64,000 nucleotides of DNA from Hymenobacter sp. 15J16-1T3B (GTDB lineage Bacteria > Bacteroidota > Bacteroidia > Cytophagales > Hymenobacteraceae): assembly GCF_020711235.1 (NCBI RefSeq), contig NZ_JAJFAV010000004.1, forward strand, positions 310,001 to 374,000. The letters are read 5' to 3'. Position 1 is the first letter of the stretch. Each line of letters begins with the position of its first letter. The position numbers were made by a program, and so were the translations under genes. Shown here piece after piece: positions 7,637 to 16,097 of this stretch. Below the pieces are notes generated by a model, which searched no databases, was not told the DNA's origin, and saw nothing but the letters and a program-made list of their open reading frames with translations.

Positions 7637-9493
7637 ATGGCCCCTGTTTTTGCCTCCGCTTCGTCCTCCATCCGCCGCGCTGCTCTGGCCGGTTTCCTGG
7701 GCTTGCTGGCCACCGCCGCCCAGGCTCAAACCATTTCGAGCTTCTCGCCCCAGGGCGGGGTGACGGGCACGCAGATTACCATCACCGGCCTGGCCCTGGG
7801 CAACACCTCGGCCGTGCTGCTGAACGGGCAGCCGATGCCCATCGTGTCGAAGGGCACCACGCAGGTGACGGTGAAAATTCCGGCCGCGGCCAGCTCGGGC
7901 AAGATCCTGCTGGTGTCGACCGTCAGCGGCGTGTCGACCAGCGCGGTGAGCAGCAACGTGCTCTTCGCCACCCGCACCTCGGCCGGCGTGTACCTGCCGC
8001 AGGTGGGCACCGCGGCGGTTATTGCCGCGGCGGGCACCACGGCCGGGCAGTACTCCACCCCGACCTTCGCCGACCTGAACAACGACGGCGCGCAGGACTT
8101 GCTGGTGGGCTACTCCGACGGCACCATCAAGAGCTACACCTTCAACAGCGCGGCCGGCACCTTCGGCGCGGGCGTGAACCTGACCAACACCACCGGCAAC
8201 ACCGTGTTTACCACCGTGGCCGGCACGGCGGGCAGCTACGCCAAGCCCACGGCCACCGACCTCGACGGGGACGGCCTGCTCGACCTCATCGTGGGTACGG
8301 GCACCAACCAGACGCTGGCCCGCTACGAGCAGACCACGGCCGGCGGCACGGCTTTCGGCGCCCAGCAGCTGCTGACGGCCAGCTATACCAACACCCCGAC
8401 CAGCTTCTTCAACATCGACATGGGCTACAACTACCCGCGCCCGGTGGTGACGGACCTCGACGGCAATGGCAAGCTGGACCTCATCGTGGGCGACGACAAC
8501 GGCATGCTGGCCCGCTTCGAGCAACTCGACAACACGACCAACGCCGGCAAGTTCTCGACCCTGACCACGAGCACCACCGCCGCTTTTTCCTACCTGAAGC
8601 TGGCCAATGGCACCACCATCGACGTGGGCAATACCTCCAAGCCCCAGGTGACGGACCTCGACGGCGACGGGAAAATTGACTTGCTGGTGGGCACCCGCAC
8701 CGGCTACGTGCAGCGCTACGAGCAAAGCGTCACCAACGGCGTGGCCTTCAACGACCTGGGCACCGTGGCCTACACCAATACCAACACGGCCATCAAAGTC
8801 GGCACCGCCGGCACCGACAACAACTACGCCGCACCCGCCATCGGCGACGTGGACGGCGACGGGGTAGAAGACCTGGCCATCGGCAGCAACGACGGCGCCG
8901 TTATGCGCTTCGAGCAGGTGGCTGCCACGCCCACGCCCCTGCCCGTGGTTCTGACCAGCTTCGGCGGCCAAGCTACCCCGGCCGGCGTGAAGCTGAGCTG
9001 GATTACCGCCCAGGAGAAAAACAGCGCCGCCTTCTACGTGGAGCGCTCCGCCGACGGCAAAATCTTCGCGACGGTGGGGGAAGTAGCCGCCGCCGGCAAC
9101 AGTACCACCGCCCGCAGCTACCAGTTCCTCGACGCCGGCGCCGCCGGCACCCGCTACTACCGCCTGCGCCAGGTCGACCAAGACGGCACCACCGACTACT
9201 CGGCCGTTGTGGTGGTGAGCTCCCAAGCCACCGTGGCCGGCCCCGGCGCCGCCGCTTACCCCAATCCCTTTGTGGATGCGCTCTACGTGGCGCTTCCTGC
9301 CGGCACCGAGCCCCAGGCGGCCCACGCCGAGCTGCTAAACCTGGCCGGCCAGCCTATCTTCAGCGCTAAACTGCAGCTGCAAGCCACGCCCCAGCCGCTG
9401 AGCGGCCTGCCCGCCCTGACGCCCGGCATCTACGTGCTGCGCCTCACCACGGCCGCCGGCACCACCACCGTGCAGCGCCTCGTGCGCCGCTAA
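7637..9493 (+). CDS. T9SS-exported FG-GAP/VCBS repeat protein with N-terminal IPT/TIG domain
   Basis: This 618-residue protein has a Sec signal peptide ending AAQAQ. An IPT/TIG-like immunoglobulin domain follows (about 32-115, FSPQGGVTGTQITITG). Next come about five FG-GAP-type calcium-binding repeats with DLNNDGAQDLLVG, DLDGDGLLDLIVG, DLDGNGKLDLIVG, DLDGDGKIDLLVG and DVDGDGVEDLAIG, which probably form a beta-propeller. A LPVVLTSF...LRQVDQDGT fibronectin-like module and a type A T9SS sorting domain (AYPNPF ... VQRLVRR) close the protein. It is likely secreted or cell-surface attached through the Por system. Adhesion or carbohydrate binding is a family-based guess. A full promoter lies upstream and a GC hairpin follows. 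Confidence 0.88.
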   Translation: MAPVFASASSSIRRAALAGFLGLLATAAQAQTISSFSPQGGVTGTQITITGLALGNTSAVLLNGQPMPIVSKGTTQVTVKIPAAASSGKILLVSTVSGVSTSAVSSNVLFATRTSAGVYLPQVGTAAVIAAAGTTAGQYSTPTFADLNNDGAQDLLVGYSDGTIKSYTFNSAAGTFGAGVNLTNTTGNTVFTTVAGTAGSYAKPTATDLDGDGLLDLIVGTGTNQTLARYEQTTAGGTAFGAQQLLTASYTNTPTSFFNIDMGYNYPRPVVTDLDGNGKLDLIVGDDNGMLARFEQLDNTTNAGKFSTLTTSTTAAFSYLKLANGTTIDVGNTSKPQVTDLDGDGKIDLLVGTRTGYVQRYEQSVTNGVAFNDLGTVAYTNTNTAIKVGTAGTDNNYAAPAIGDVDGDGVEDLAIGSNDGAVMRFEQVAATPTPLPVVLTSFGGQATPAGVKLSWITAQEKNSAAFYVERSADGKIFATVGEVAAAGNSTTARSYQFLDAGAAGTRYYRLRQVDQDGTTDYSAVVVVSSQATVAGPGAAAYPNPFVDALYVALPAGTEPQAAHAELLNLAGQPIFSAKLQLQATPQPLSGLPALTPGIYVLRLTTAAGTTTVQRLVRR

Positions 9494-9513
9494 ATCCTGT
9501 TGCCTCATCGGTT

Positions 9514-9555
9514 GCCGCCCCGCCGTCGTTCAACTCCGGACGACGGCGGGGCGGC
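9514..9555 (+). terminator. GC-rich hairpin after the FG-GAP gene
   Basis: A 16-bp perfect stem (9514-9529 with 9540-9555) starts 20 bases after the stop. No T-tract follows, so it is a likely but not classical terminator. Confidence 0.65.
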
Positions 9556-9849
9556 GGCATGTAGACTGCGGAGCCGGCCCCGCTCGCCGGCGAAAGAGCC
9601 GCCAGCATGACCAGCGCCCAGCCTACTGCCGGGCCCTGGCCGTCGCGCAGGTTAGCACAGGCCCCCGATGCAGTTAGGCTCAGCCGGGAAAATATGAAAA
9701 AAGGTGGGGGGCGGCGGGGCCGAAACTTGGCATGGCTGGCTGATAAGCCGTAGATTCAACCCACCGCTTGCCCTGCTCCGCCACTGCGGGGTGGGAGCAG
9801 CGGCCGCTTCAGCCCCGCGGCCAGCGGTACCACCTCTAATTCTCCTGCC
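9556..9849. other. Intergenic region without a recognised feature
   Basis: Between the hairpin and the GTG at 9850 I see no TAnnTTTG element, RNA gene or convincing small gene. Confidence 0.5.
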
Positions 9850-11469
9850 GTGCGTAGACTTCTACTCTGCTCGCTGCTCGCCGGAATCAGCTCCGGCAAT
9901 GCCTTTTTGACCACGGCCGCCAGCGGCCCGACGCTTGCGCCGGCGGCGCTGGCCGCCCCGGTACAGGGCATCGGCACCGGCCTGACGGCTTCGTATTTCA
10001 CCAACGGCACGCTGGCCGGCGCGCCCGTGCTGCGCCGCGTCGACCCGAGCTTGGATTTTCGCTGGAACCAGGGCGTACCCGCGCCGGGCATTCCGCAAGA
10101 CAACTTCTCGGTGCGCTGGGAAGGCATGCTGGCCTCGCCCGGCACCGGCAATTACCGCTTCGTGGCCCGCACCGACGACGAAGTGCGCCTCTGGATCAAC
10201 GGCAAAATTGTGCTGGATACTTTCAACGGCAAAAAGAAGAACGGGGAAGGCTCGGTAGGGCTGGCGGCCGGCGAAAAAGCCACCATCAAGCTCGAATTTG
10301 CCGAAGCCGACGGCGACGCCCACCTGCAGCTGCTCTGGGCCGGCCCGGGTCAGGCGCCGCAAATTATTCCGACGAGCTACCTCTACCCGCTGGAAGGCCC
10401 CGGCATGCCCACGGCCACTCCCCCGGTAGCGGCGCCCGCGCCGGCCCCCGCCCCCAAGGCCGTAGCCAAGGCCAGCGCCGAGGTTGACAAAGCCGAAACC
10501 AAGGCCGCTAAGGCCGAGGCCAAAGTCGAAGACAAAGTGGACAAGGCCGAAGCCAAGGTGGCCAAGGCCGAAAGCAAAGCCGATAAGGCCAGCGCCAAAG
10601 TAGCCGAAGCCGAAGCCAAGGCCAAAGCCAAAGCGGAGGCTACCGCCAAAGCCAAGGCCGACGCCCAGGCCAAAGCCGAGGCCGACGCACCCGTTGCGGT
10701 GGAGCCCGGCGTGTACGTGCTCACCTCGCGCACCACTGGCAAGCCGCTGGAAGTGGTGGACCCGGCCCGCCCCAACAGCCGCGCCTACCAAGCCGCCGGC
10801 CTGACCACCACCGACACCAACAAGGGCGCTCCGCAGTGGCGCATCGAGAGCCTGGGCAACGGCTATTATCGCCTGCTGGTGCCCGGCAACAACAAAGTGC
10901 TGGAAGTGCTCGGCTCGTCGACCTCCAACGGCACGCCGATGAACGTGTGGACCTACTACAGCGGCAACAACCAGCTCTGGCGCATCGAGCCCACCGAGCA
11001 CGGCTACTACAAGCTGCTGGCCAAGCACAGCAACAAGGCCCTCTCGGTGCGCGACTCGGTGGACGGGGCCGTGCAATGGCGCTACAGCGGCAAGGAAAGC
11101 CAGATGTGGAAGCTCACGCCGGTGCAGGACGAAGAGCCGGCCCCGCTCATCATGGCCGGCGCCCGGCCCGGCGTGGGGGCCAACAAGATGAGCATCTACC
11201 CCAACCCCTCGAACGGCGTGGTGCAGCTGCGCTACGAGCTGCCCGAGGCCATTCCCATGGGTTGGGTGCTCTACAACCAGAGCGGCGCCCCGGTGCGCGT
11301 GTCGGACTACCGCCGCCAGAACGCGGGCCTGCACCACCAGACCCTGGACTTCACCGGCCTGCCCCCGGGCGACTACAACCTGCGCATGACCGTGGGCACC
11401 GTGACCACGCGCGAGCAGCTGCAGCTGCGCAAGGTGCGCCCGGCCGAGGCCGCCCCGCTCGGCGAGTAA
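9850..11469 (+). CDS. PA14 - Ala/Lys/Glu coiled coil - ricin-like lectin protein with T9SS tail
   Basis: The start is a GTG. The 539-residue product has a signal peptide. A PA14 domain spans about 38-180 (LTASYFTNGTLAG, FVARTDDEVRLWINGK). An 85-residue low-complexity helix built of KAEAK/KADKA heptad-like units spans about 197-282. A ricin-type beta-trefoil lectin-like domain spans about 287-425, with three QWRIE/LWRIE/MWKLT repeats. A C-terminal YPNPSNG-containing sorting-like domain closes it, although the tail ends in KVRPAEAAPLGE rather than a basic VKR motif. PA14 and ricin-type folds commonly bind carbohydrate, so it looks like a two-headed surface glycan-binding protein with a rigid spacer. 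This role is inferred. Confidence 0.8.
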   Translation: MRRLLLCSLLAGISSGNAFLTTAASGPTLAPAALAAPVQGIGTGLTASYFTNGTLAGAPVLRRVDPSLDFRWNQGVPAPGIPQDNFSVRWEGMLASPGTGNYRFVARTDDEVRLWINGKIVLDTFNGKKKNGEGSVGLAAGEKATIKLEFAEADGDAHLQLLWAGPGQAPQIIPTSYLYPLEGPGMPTATPPVAAPAPAPAPKAVAKASAEVDKAETKAAKAEAKVEDKVDKAEAKVAKAESKADKASAKVAEAEAKAKAKAEATAKAKADAQAKAEADAPVAVEPGVYVLTSRTTGKPLEVVDPARPNSRAYQAAGLTTTDTNKGAPQWRIESLGNGYYRLLVPGNNKVLEVLGSSTSNGTPMNVWTYYSGNNQLWRIEPTEHGYYKLLAKHSNKALSVRDSVDGAVQWRYSGKESQMWKLTPVQDEEPAPLIMAGARPGVGANKMSIYPNPSNGVVQLRYELPEAIPMGWVLYNQSGAPVRVSDYRRQNAGLHHQTLDFTGLPPGDYNLRMTVGTVTTREQLQLRKVRPAEAAPLGE

Positions 11470-11489
11470 GCCCCGCAAACCTTCCATAG

Positions 11490-11534
11490 AAAACGCCAAC
11501 GGCGGCCCTGCTCAGGACCGCCGTTGGCGTTTTT
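11490..11534. terminator. Bidirectional terminator between convergent secreted-protein genes
   Basis: A 16-bp perfect stem (11490-11505 with 11518-11533) is flanked by A-run and T-run (aaaacgccaacggcgg ... ttttt). It is placed between the stops at 11469 and 11551. Confidence 0.9.
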
Positions 11535-11550
11535 AGTTCGTAGGCCGGCC

Positions 11551-12783
11551 TCAGTGCGTGACGAGTACCCGGCCCACGGCGGCGGTGCCGGCCCCCTCGA
11601 TGCGCAGAAAGTACACGCCGGCGGCCAGCCCGGATACGTCGAAGGTGTGCGGCACGGCGGGGTGCACGGCGGCGCTCAGGCCGGTGGGCTGCCCCAGACT
11701 GGTGAGCAGGCTGGCGCGCAGGTCGTTGGCCGTGCCGCCGTCGGGCATTACCGTAAGGGTGCTGGTAGCAGGGCTGGGGTAGGCCTGAATGCGCACGCCG
11801 GTGGCTGCGAAGCTGGCCGTCACCACGTAGGTCGTCACCGGCTCGGTGACGGTAGCGTGGCCGGAAGTGGGGCCAATGGCGCCGGCGGGCACCACGCCGT
11901 AGTACGTCGGGCCGGCCGTGTAGGGGTAGGCGCCTTCGTAGAGGCGGTTGATGGTCACGAAGTAGGCGTAGGTGCCCTGTGGGTACTCGGGCGTCACGCA
12001 GAAGCGGCCGTTGTGGCTGTCCAGGTCGCCGCGGCCGGCCACGTACTCGTAGTCTTCCACGTAGTAGCCCAGCGGCCGGGTGGTGGATACCGGCGGGCCG
12101 TATTGGCTGGCGCTGAGCACCGTGCCGTTGGGCAGCGTGGTGCGGGCGCTGAGGCTGCGGGTGCGGTAGGCGGTGCGCATGCTCTTGACCGGGCCCGGCG
12201 TGCTGGCGTTGGCGTAGCCGTAGGCCCCGTAGATGGGGTAGCCGTCGAGGGCGAAGCCGATGAGCGGGGAGTGGCGCGAGCTGTCGTGGTCGTCGTAAAG
12301 GCAGCGCGGGTTCAGGTGGTGGTGGTACTCGCCGTTGCCGGCCGGGTGACCCAGGCAGCTGTCGAAACTGGGGCCTTCCACCACCACGGCGTTCTGGTTC
12401 CACACGCCCTGGTTGTTATAGCTCATGGCATCCAGGGCGTTGAACATGCTCACCCCGTTGCTCCAGAGGCCCGAGTGGCCCAGCGGCGTGGCGGTGGGCG
12501 TGCCCGCGTTGGGCTGGGGCGTACGGGTGATTTTGAACACGAAGTTCTGGTTGGTCGCCGTGTTCGGGTTGTTCGGCCAGGGCCCGATGGTGTAGCTCGG
12601 CACGCCGGTGCACGTCACGTACACGTTGCCGGCCGAGTACTGCACCCGCTGCACGTTGCTTGGAATGCCGTTGAAGCCGGCCGCCCCGGTGGTATTCACA
12701 ATCCAGGCGCTGACGTTGGGGGTAACCTGAGCCCGGGCTAGCGCGGGGAACAGCAGCAACAGAACGTAGAGGTATTTGGGCAT
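11551..12783 (-). CDS. T9SS-exported YHYH-domain protein
   Basis: This 410-residue protein starts with a signal peptide (MPKYLYVLLLLFPALARAQ). It carries the YHYH family core, with the diagnostic GEYHHHLNPRCLY and the following LIGFALDGYPIYGAYG. The remaining middle part includes YAYFVTINRLYEGAYPY. A T9SS sorting domain (AYPSPATSTLTV ... VGRVLVTH) ends the protein. YHYH proteins are widespread secreted proteins of unknown function; the His-rich motif suggests metal binding, which is a guess. No exact promoter element is seen upstream; gaaagcta near 12870 differs by one base from the reverse -7 consensus. Confidence 0.88.
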   Translation of the reverse strand: MPKYLYVLLLLFPALARAQVTPNVSAWIVNTTGAAGFNGIPSNVQRVQYSAGNVYVTCTGVPSYTIGPWPNNPNTATNQNFVFKITRTPQPNAGTPTATPLGHSGLWSNGVSMFNALDAMSYNNQGVWNQNAVVVEGPSFDSCLGHPAGNGEYHHHLNPRCLYDDHDSSRHSPLIGFALDGYPIYGAYGYANASTPGPVKSMRTAYRTRSLSARTTLPNGTVLSASQYGPPVSTTRPLGYYVEDYEYVAGRGDLDSHNGRFCVTPEYPQGTYAYFVTINRLYEGAYPYTAGPTYYGVVPAGAIGPTSGHATVTEPVTTYVVTASFAATGVRIQAYPSPATSTLTVMPDGGTANDLRASLLTSLGQPTGLSAAVHPAVPHTFDVSGLAAGVYFLRIEGAGTAAVGRVLVTH

Positions 12784-12911
12784 GCGGCGGGGAATGGCGC
12801 CGGCAGCGGCGTTGTCGCCGGCCCGGCGAAGCTACGGGCGCGCCGCCGCCGCCGCGTGCCTAATCGACGGAAAGCTAGCGTGAACCGACCAACGGCGCGT
12901 ATGCCCACGCC

Positions 12912-13391
12912 TCAGTCGCCCTGCTGCAGCCAGGTGTAGCGCCGCCCGTCCCAGTACACCAGCCCGCCGCTATACTGCTCGTCGGTGGCCAAGATGAGCA
13001 GGCCCGGCCGGCGCAGCCGCACGGGGCGCGTGCCCGCCACGTCGCCGCCGGCAGTGGTGACGGTGGCCTCCGCCGAGGTTGCCTTGTACAGCTTCCACTC
13101 CGTGAGCCAGTCGAAATTGTCGCCGCCGTTGCCGAAGCGGTGGCCGGCCCCCAGCACCGCCGGCGCGGCCGCGCCCTGGTGCAGCACCACGATACCCCGG
13201 CGCTGCCGCCGGTCGACGACCAGCACGGCCACATCGGTTTTGCCGTCCCCGTCGAAATCTGCCTGCTGCGTGGCCGGCTGCAGGTAGGCCTTGCGGGAGT
13301 AGGTGCGGCCCAGGCCGGCGGCCTGCCAGCGGGCTTCGGCCCAGGCGGGCAGGGGAGGAGTGGGCGCCGGAGGCAACGTGAAGGGCATCAT
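12912..13391 (-). CDS. Hypothetical protein with one FG-GAP-like calcium loop
   Basis: The product has 159 residues and no signal peptide. The only recognisable element is ADFDGDGKTDVAVLVVD at about residues 44-60, which is a DxDGDGxxD calcium-binding loop as in FG-GAP repeats. It is followed by LVYWDGRRYTWLQQGD at the C-terminus. It starts five bases after the stop of the HEAT-like gene and so probably belongs to the serBA operon as the last gene. No function can be given. It could be a small stand-alone member of a VCBS-like family. Confidence 0.65.
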   Translation of the reverse strand: MMPFTLPPAPTPPLPAWAEARWQAAGLGRTYSRKAYLQPATQQADFDGDGKTDVAVLVVDRRQRRGIVVLHQGAAAPAVLGAGHRFGNGGDNFDWLTEWKLYKATSAEATVTTAGGDVAGTRPVRLRRPGLLILATDEQYSGGLVYWDGRRYTWLQQGD

Positions 13392-13396
13392 GAAGG

Positions 13397-13990
13397 CTAG
13401 CGGGACTGTTTGTACTCGCGGTTGAGCTGGGTGAAATACTTGTCGAGCAGAATGTAAGCGGCTTGGGTGGTAAGTAGCTCATCCAACTGATGCACGTCGG
13501 CATCGGGTACCAGCTGCGGCCCGCGGCGCCGCAGCAGCTGTGCGACGCTTCTTTTTAGCACGGTTGGCTGGAAAGGGCCTTTCATGTTATCCAGCACATG
13601 CAGGCAAGCCAAGGCCGGTTCGCCGGGGTCGGTGCTGCGCAGCAGCAGGCGTACAAAAAACGGCAGGTGCTTGGTGCAGTCGTAGGAGCTGCAGGCCCAA
13701 ATGAAATTGGCCGCAAAACCCGTGTTGCCGGGGTCGGCAATAGCTTTCAGCAGGGGCCGCAGCACCCGTTCGTCCTTCGCCTTTTCAAAGACCCGGCTGA
13801 TGAAATACTTCACCTCCTGGTGAGGCGTCGCGTTCAAGCGCTTCATCAGCAGGCCGATGGCCTTGGCCCGGGGCTGCTCCAGCCCGTGTAGCACCTGCTC
13901 AAAATCCGCGGCCAGCGCGGTATTGCCGGCGGCCTGGGCTTCGCGCCAGTACTGCCGGGCGCGTTGGCCGTGGGTTTGCTTTTTGGTCAT
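13397..13990 (-). CDS. Hypothetical alpha-helical (HEAT-like) protein
   Basis: This 197-residue cytosolic protein is all-helical in appearance. Two or three repeats of about 35-40 residues (LLKAIADPGNTGFAANFIWA, VRLLLRSTDPGEPALACLHV) resemble HEAT or armadillo-type repeats. It is basic at both ends. Two bases separate it from the stop of the upstream serB-serA fusion, so the two are almost certainly co-transcribed. A scaffold or protein-protein interaction role is an inference from the fold only. I do not recognise a named family. Confidence 0.65.
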   Translation of the reverse strand: MTKKQTHGQRARQYWREAQAAGNTALAADFEQVLHGLEQPRAKAIGLLMKRLNATPHQEVKYFISRVFEKAKDERVLRPLLKAIADPGNTGFAANFIWACSSYDCTKHLPFFVRLLLRSTDPGEPALACLHVLDNMKGPFQPTVLKRSVAQLLRRRGPQLVPDADVHQLDELLTTQAAYILLDKYFTQLNREYKQSR

Positions 13991-13992
13991 TA

Positions 13993-15900
13993 TTAGTACA
14001 GCACCCGGAACTTGATGGTATGCTCCACCACCCGCAGGGCCTGAATCACGTCCTGGTCGTACTGGCGGTTCACGTCGGTAATCACGTAGCCGATGTGCTC
14101 GTTGGTTTTCAGATACTGGCCGAGGATGTTCACTTGGTGTTCGGCCAGCACGTTGTTGATGCGGGCCAGCACGCCGGGCACGTTGTGGTGAATGTGGATG
14201 AGGCGGTGCGCTTCCTGTTGAGCCGGCAGCTGCAGGTTGGGCAGGTTCACGCTCTGCTGGGTGTTGCCGGTGTTGATGTACTGCATGATGCGCTCCGGCA
14301 CAAACTCGGCGATGTTGCGCTGGGCCTCGGCCGTGCTGCCGCCGATGTGGGGCGTGAGCAGCACGTTCGGGAGGCTGCGCAGCTCGTTTTCGAACGTTTC
14401 GTGGTTGGTTTTGGGCTCGTAGGGAAACACGTCGACGGCGGCGCCGCCGAGGTGGCCGCTGCGCAGGGCGGTGGCCAGGGCTGGCACGTCCACCACGTGG
14501 CCGCGGGCGTTGTTGATGAGCAGGGCCCCGGGCTTCATCTGGGCCAGCTCCTCGGCGCCGATGAGGTTGGTGTTTTCCTTACGCCCGTCCACGTGCAGGG
14601 TCACGATGTCGGCCTGCTGCAGCAGCTCCTGCAGCGTGCGGCACTTCACTGCGTTGCCCAGCTGCAGCTTTTCGGCAATGTCGAAGTACAGCACCTGCAT
14701 GCCCAGGTTTTCGGCTAGCACCGAGAGTTGGGCCCCGATGTTGCCGTAGCCCACGATGCCCAGCTTCTTGCCGCGCACCTCAAAGGCCCCGGCGGCCGAC
14801 TTGTCCCACTCGCCGCGGTGCATCTTCTCGCTCTTGACGGGCAGGCGCCGGGCCAGCGAAATGATTTCGCTGATGGTCAGCTCCACCACCGAGCGGGTGT
14901 TCGAGAACGGGGCGTTGAACACGGCAATGCCGCGCTGCATGCACCCCGTGAGGTCAATCTGGTTGGTGCCGATGCAAAACGCGCCCACGGCAATAAGGCG
15001 GTTGGCCCGCTCCAGCACCCGCGGCGTCACCTGCGTCTTCGAGCGGATGCCCAGGATGCTCACGCCCTCGATGCGCTGCATCAGCTCCTCCTCGTCCAGC
15101 CCGCCCGGCACGATTTCCACCTGGTAGCCCTCCTCCCGGAACAGCTTTTCGGCGGTGGGTTCGATGTTTTCGAGCAGCAGAGCCTTGATGCGGTTCTTGG
15201 GGTAGGAGAGGGTCATCGGAAGCTTGTTCTGGTAGAGAAATTCGTCGAAGGTGGGGGCCACTTGGTCGGCGTTGGCCACCACGGCCGGGCGCGACACGTT
15301 TTCGGTGAAGGCGTAGAAGCGGTTGGCCAGCCCGGCCTCGCGGATCTGGTAGTCCGTGATTCCGTCGCCGAGCACGTACACCTCAGCGCCTTCCAGGCCC
15401 AGCTGCTGCAACTGCCGGATTTTGCCGCCGTCCTGGCTGAGCGGGTTCGTGGGGTCGAAGCCGGTGATGTTGCCGGCTTCATCGAAGGTGAAGGTGTTGG
15501 CCAGCACCTGCTCGGCCGGAATGCCAAACTCGGCCACCACCGGCACGATGAACTCCCGAAACCCGCTGCTGACGATGTAGATGCGGCCCGGGGCGTGCTC
15601 GTGGAAAAAGCTCTGGTTGCGGCGGATGCTCTCCGACACCTTGCCGCGCAGGTGCTGCACCAGCTCGTCGAGGTGCTCCCGGCGGGCGGGCAGCAGGGCA
15701 ATCCGGCGCTTGAGCGACTCGCTGAAGGAGAGGGAGCCGTCCATGCCCGCGTCGGTCAGGGCCTTGATGTCGGCCACCACTTGGGCCCGCTCGGGGCGGC
15801 CACGCAGGGCAATGTCGGCCAGCTCGTCCAGGGCTTCGACCTGGGTGAACGTGCTATCGAAGTCGATTACCAGAAAGGGTAAGGGCGCAGGTGCAGTCAT
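13993..15900 (-). CDS. serA: Fused phosphoserine phosphatase-like / D-3-phosphoglycerate dehydrogenase
   Basis: The 635-residue product joins two steps of serine synthesis. Residues 1 to about 220 are a HAD phosphatase of SerB type, with DFDST at 13-17, an IYIVSSGF motif and VLGDGITDYQI. Residues about 230-550 are a phosphoglycerate dehydrogenase, with the NAD-binding loop GIVGYGNIG, NNARGHVVD carrying the catalytic Arg, and LTPHIGGSTAEAQRN carrying the catalytic His. A C-terminal ACT domain (IHIHHNVPGVLARINNVLAEH) is typical for serine feedback control. The ATG at 15900 was preferred over an upstream start at 15981, because the HAD core begins directly after it. It is the first gene of a three-gene minus-strand operon. 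The middle enzyme SerC is not here. Confidence 0.9.
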   Translation of the reverse strand: MTAPAPLPFLVIDFDSTFTQVEALDELADIALRGRPERAQVVADIKALTDAGMDGSLSFSESLKRRIALLPARREHLDELVQHLRGKVSESIRRNQSFFHEHAPGRIYIVSSGFREFIVPVVAEFGIPAEQVLANTFTFDEAGNITGFDPTNPLSQDGGKIRQLQQLGLEGAEVYVLGDGITDYQIREAGLANRFYAFTENVSRPAVVANADQVAPTFDEFLYQNKLPMTLSYPKNRIKALLLENIEPTAEKLFREEGYQVEIVPGGLDEEELMQRIEGVSILGIRSKTQVTPRVLERANRLIAVGAFCIGTNQIDLTGCMQRGIAVFNAPFSNTRSVVELTISEIISLARRLPVKSEKMHRGEWDKSAAGAFEVRGKKLGIVGYGNIGAQLSVLAENLGMQVLYFDIAEKLQLGNAVKCRTLQELLQQADIVTLHVDGRKENTNLIGAEELAQMKPGALLINNARGHVVDVPALATALRSGHLGGAAVDVFPYEPKTNHETFENELRSLPNVLLTPHIGGSTAEAQRNIAEFVPERIMQYINTGNTQQSVNLPNLQLPAQQEAHRLIHIHHNVPGVLARINNVLAEHQVNILGQYLKTNEHIGYVITDVNRQYDQDVIQALRVVEHTIKFRVLY

Positions 15901-16097
15901 GGCCGCAATATCGGGCAGAATGCGCAGCGGCAGCCCCCATTCGAAAATTACCGCAAAACGCGGCGGGGTGCAACGTTCCACCGCGCGCCGGACTCTACCC
16001 TACGCGGGCCGCCGGCCCGGCGTGCGGCGGTTGTGGCCTGCCCCGCTCGCCGACTGCCTAACCCACGGCCTGGTATTCCCCTTTATCGTTTTTTTCT

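Noticed and set aside
10470-10690. DNA tandem repeat or frameshifted region in the Lys/Ala/Glu-rich linker
   Set aside because: The frame is open throughout and the repeats are imperfect at DNA level; it reads as a genuine helical linker.
15901-15981. Longer start of the serB-serA fusion
   Set aside because: The added residues show no phosphatase features, and the HAD core begins right after the ATG at 15900.
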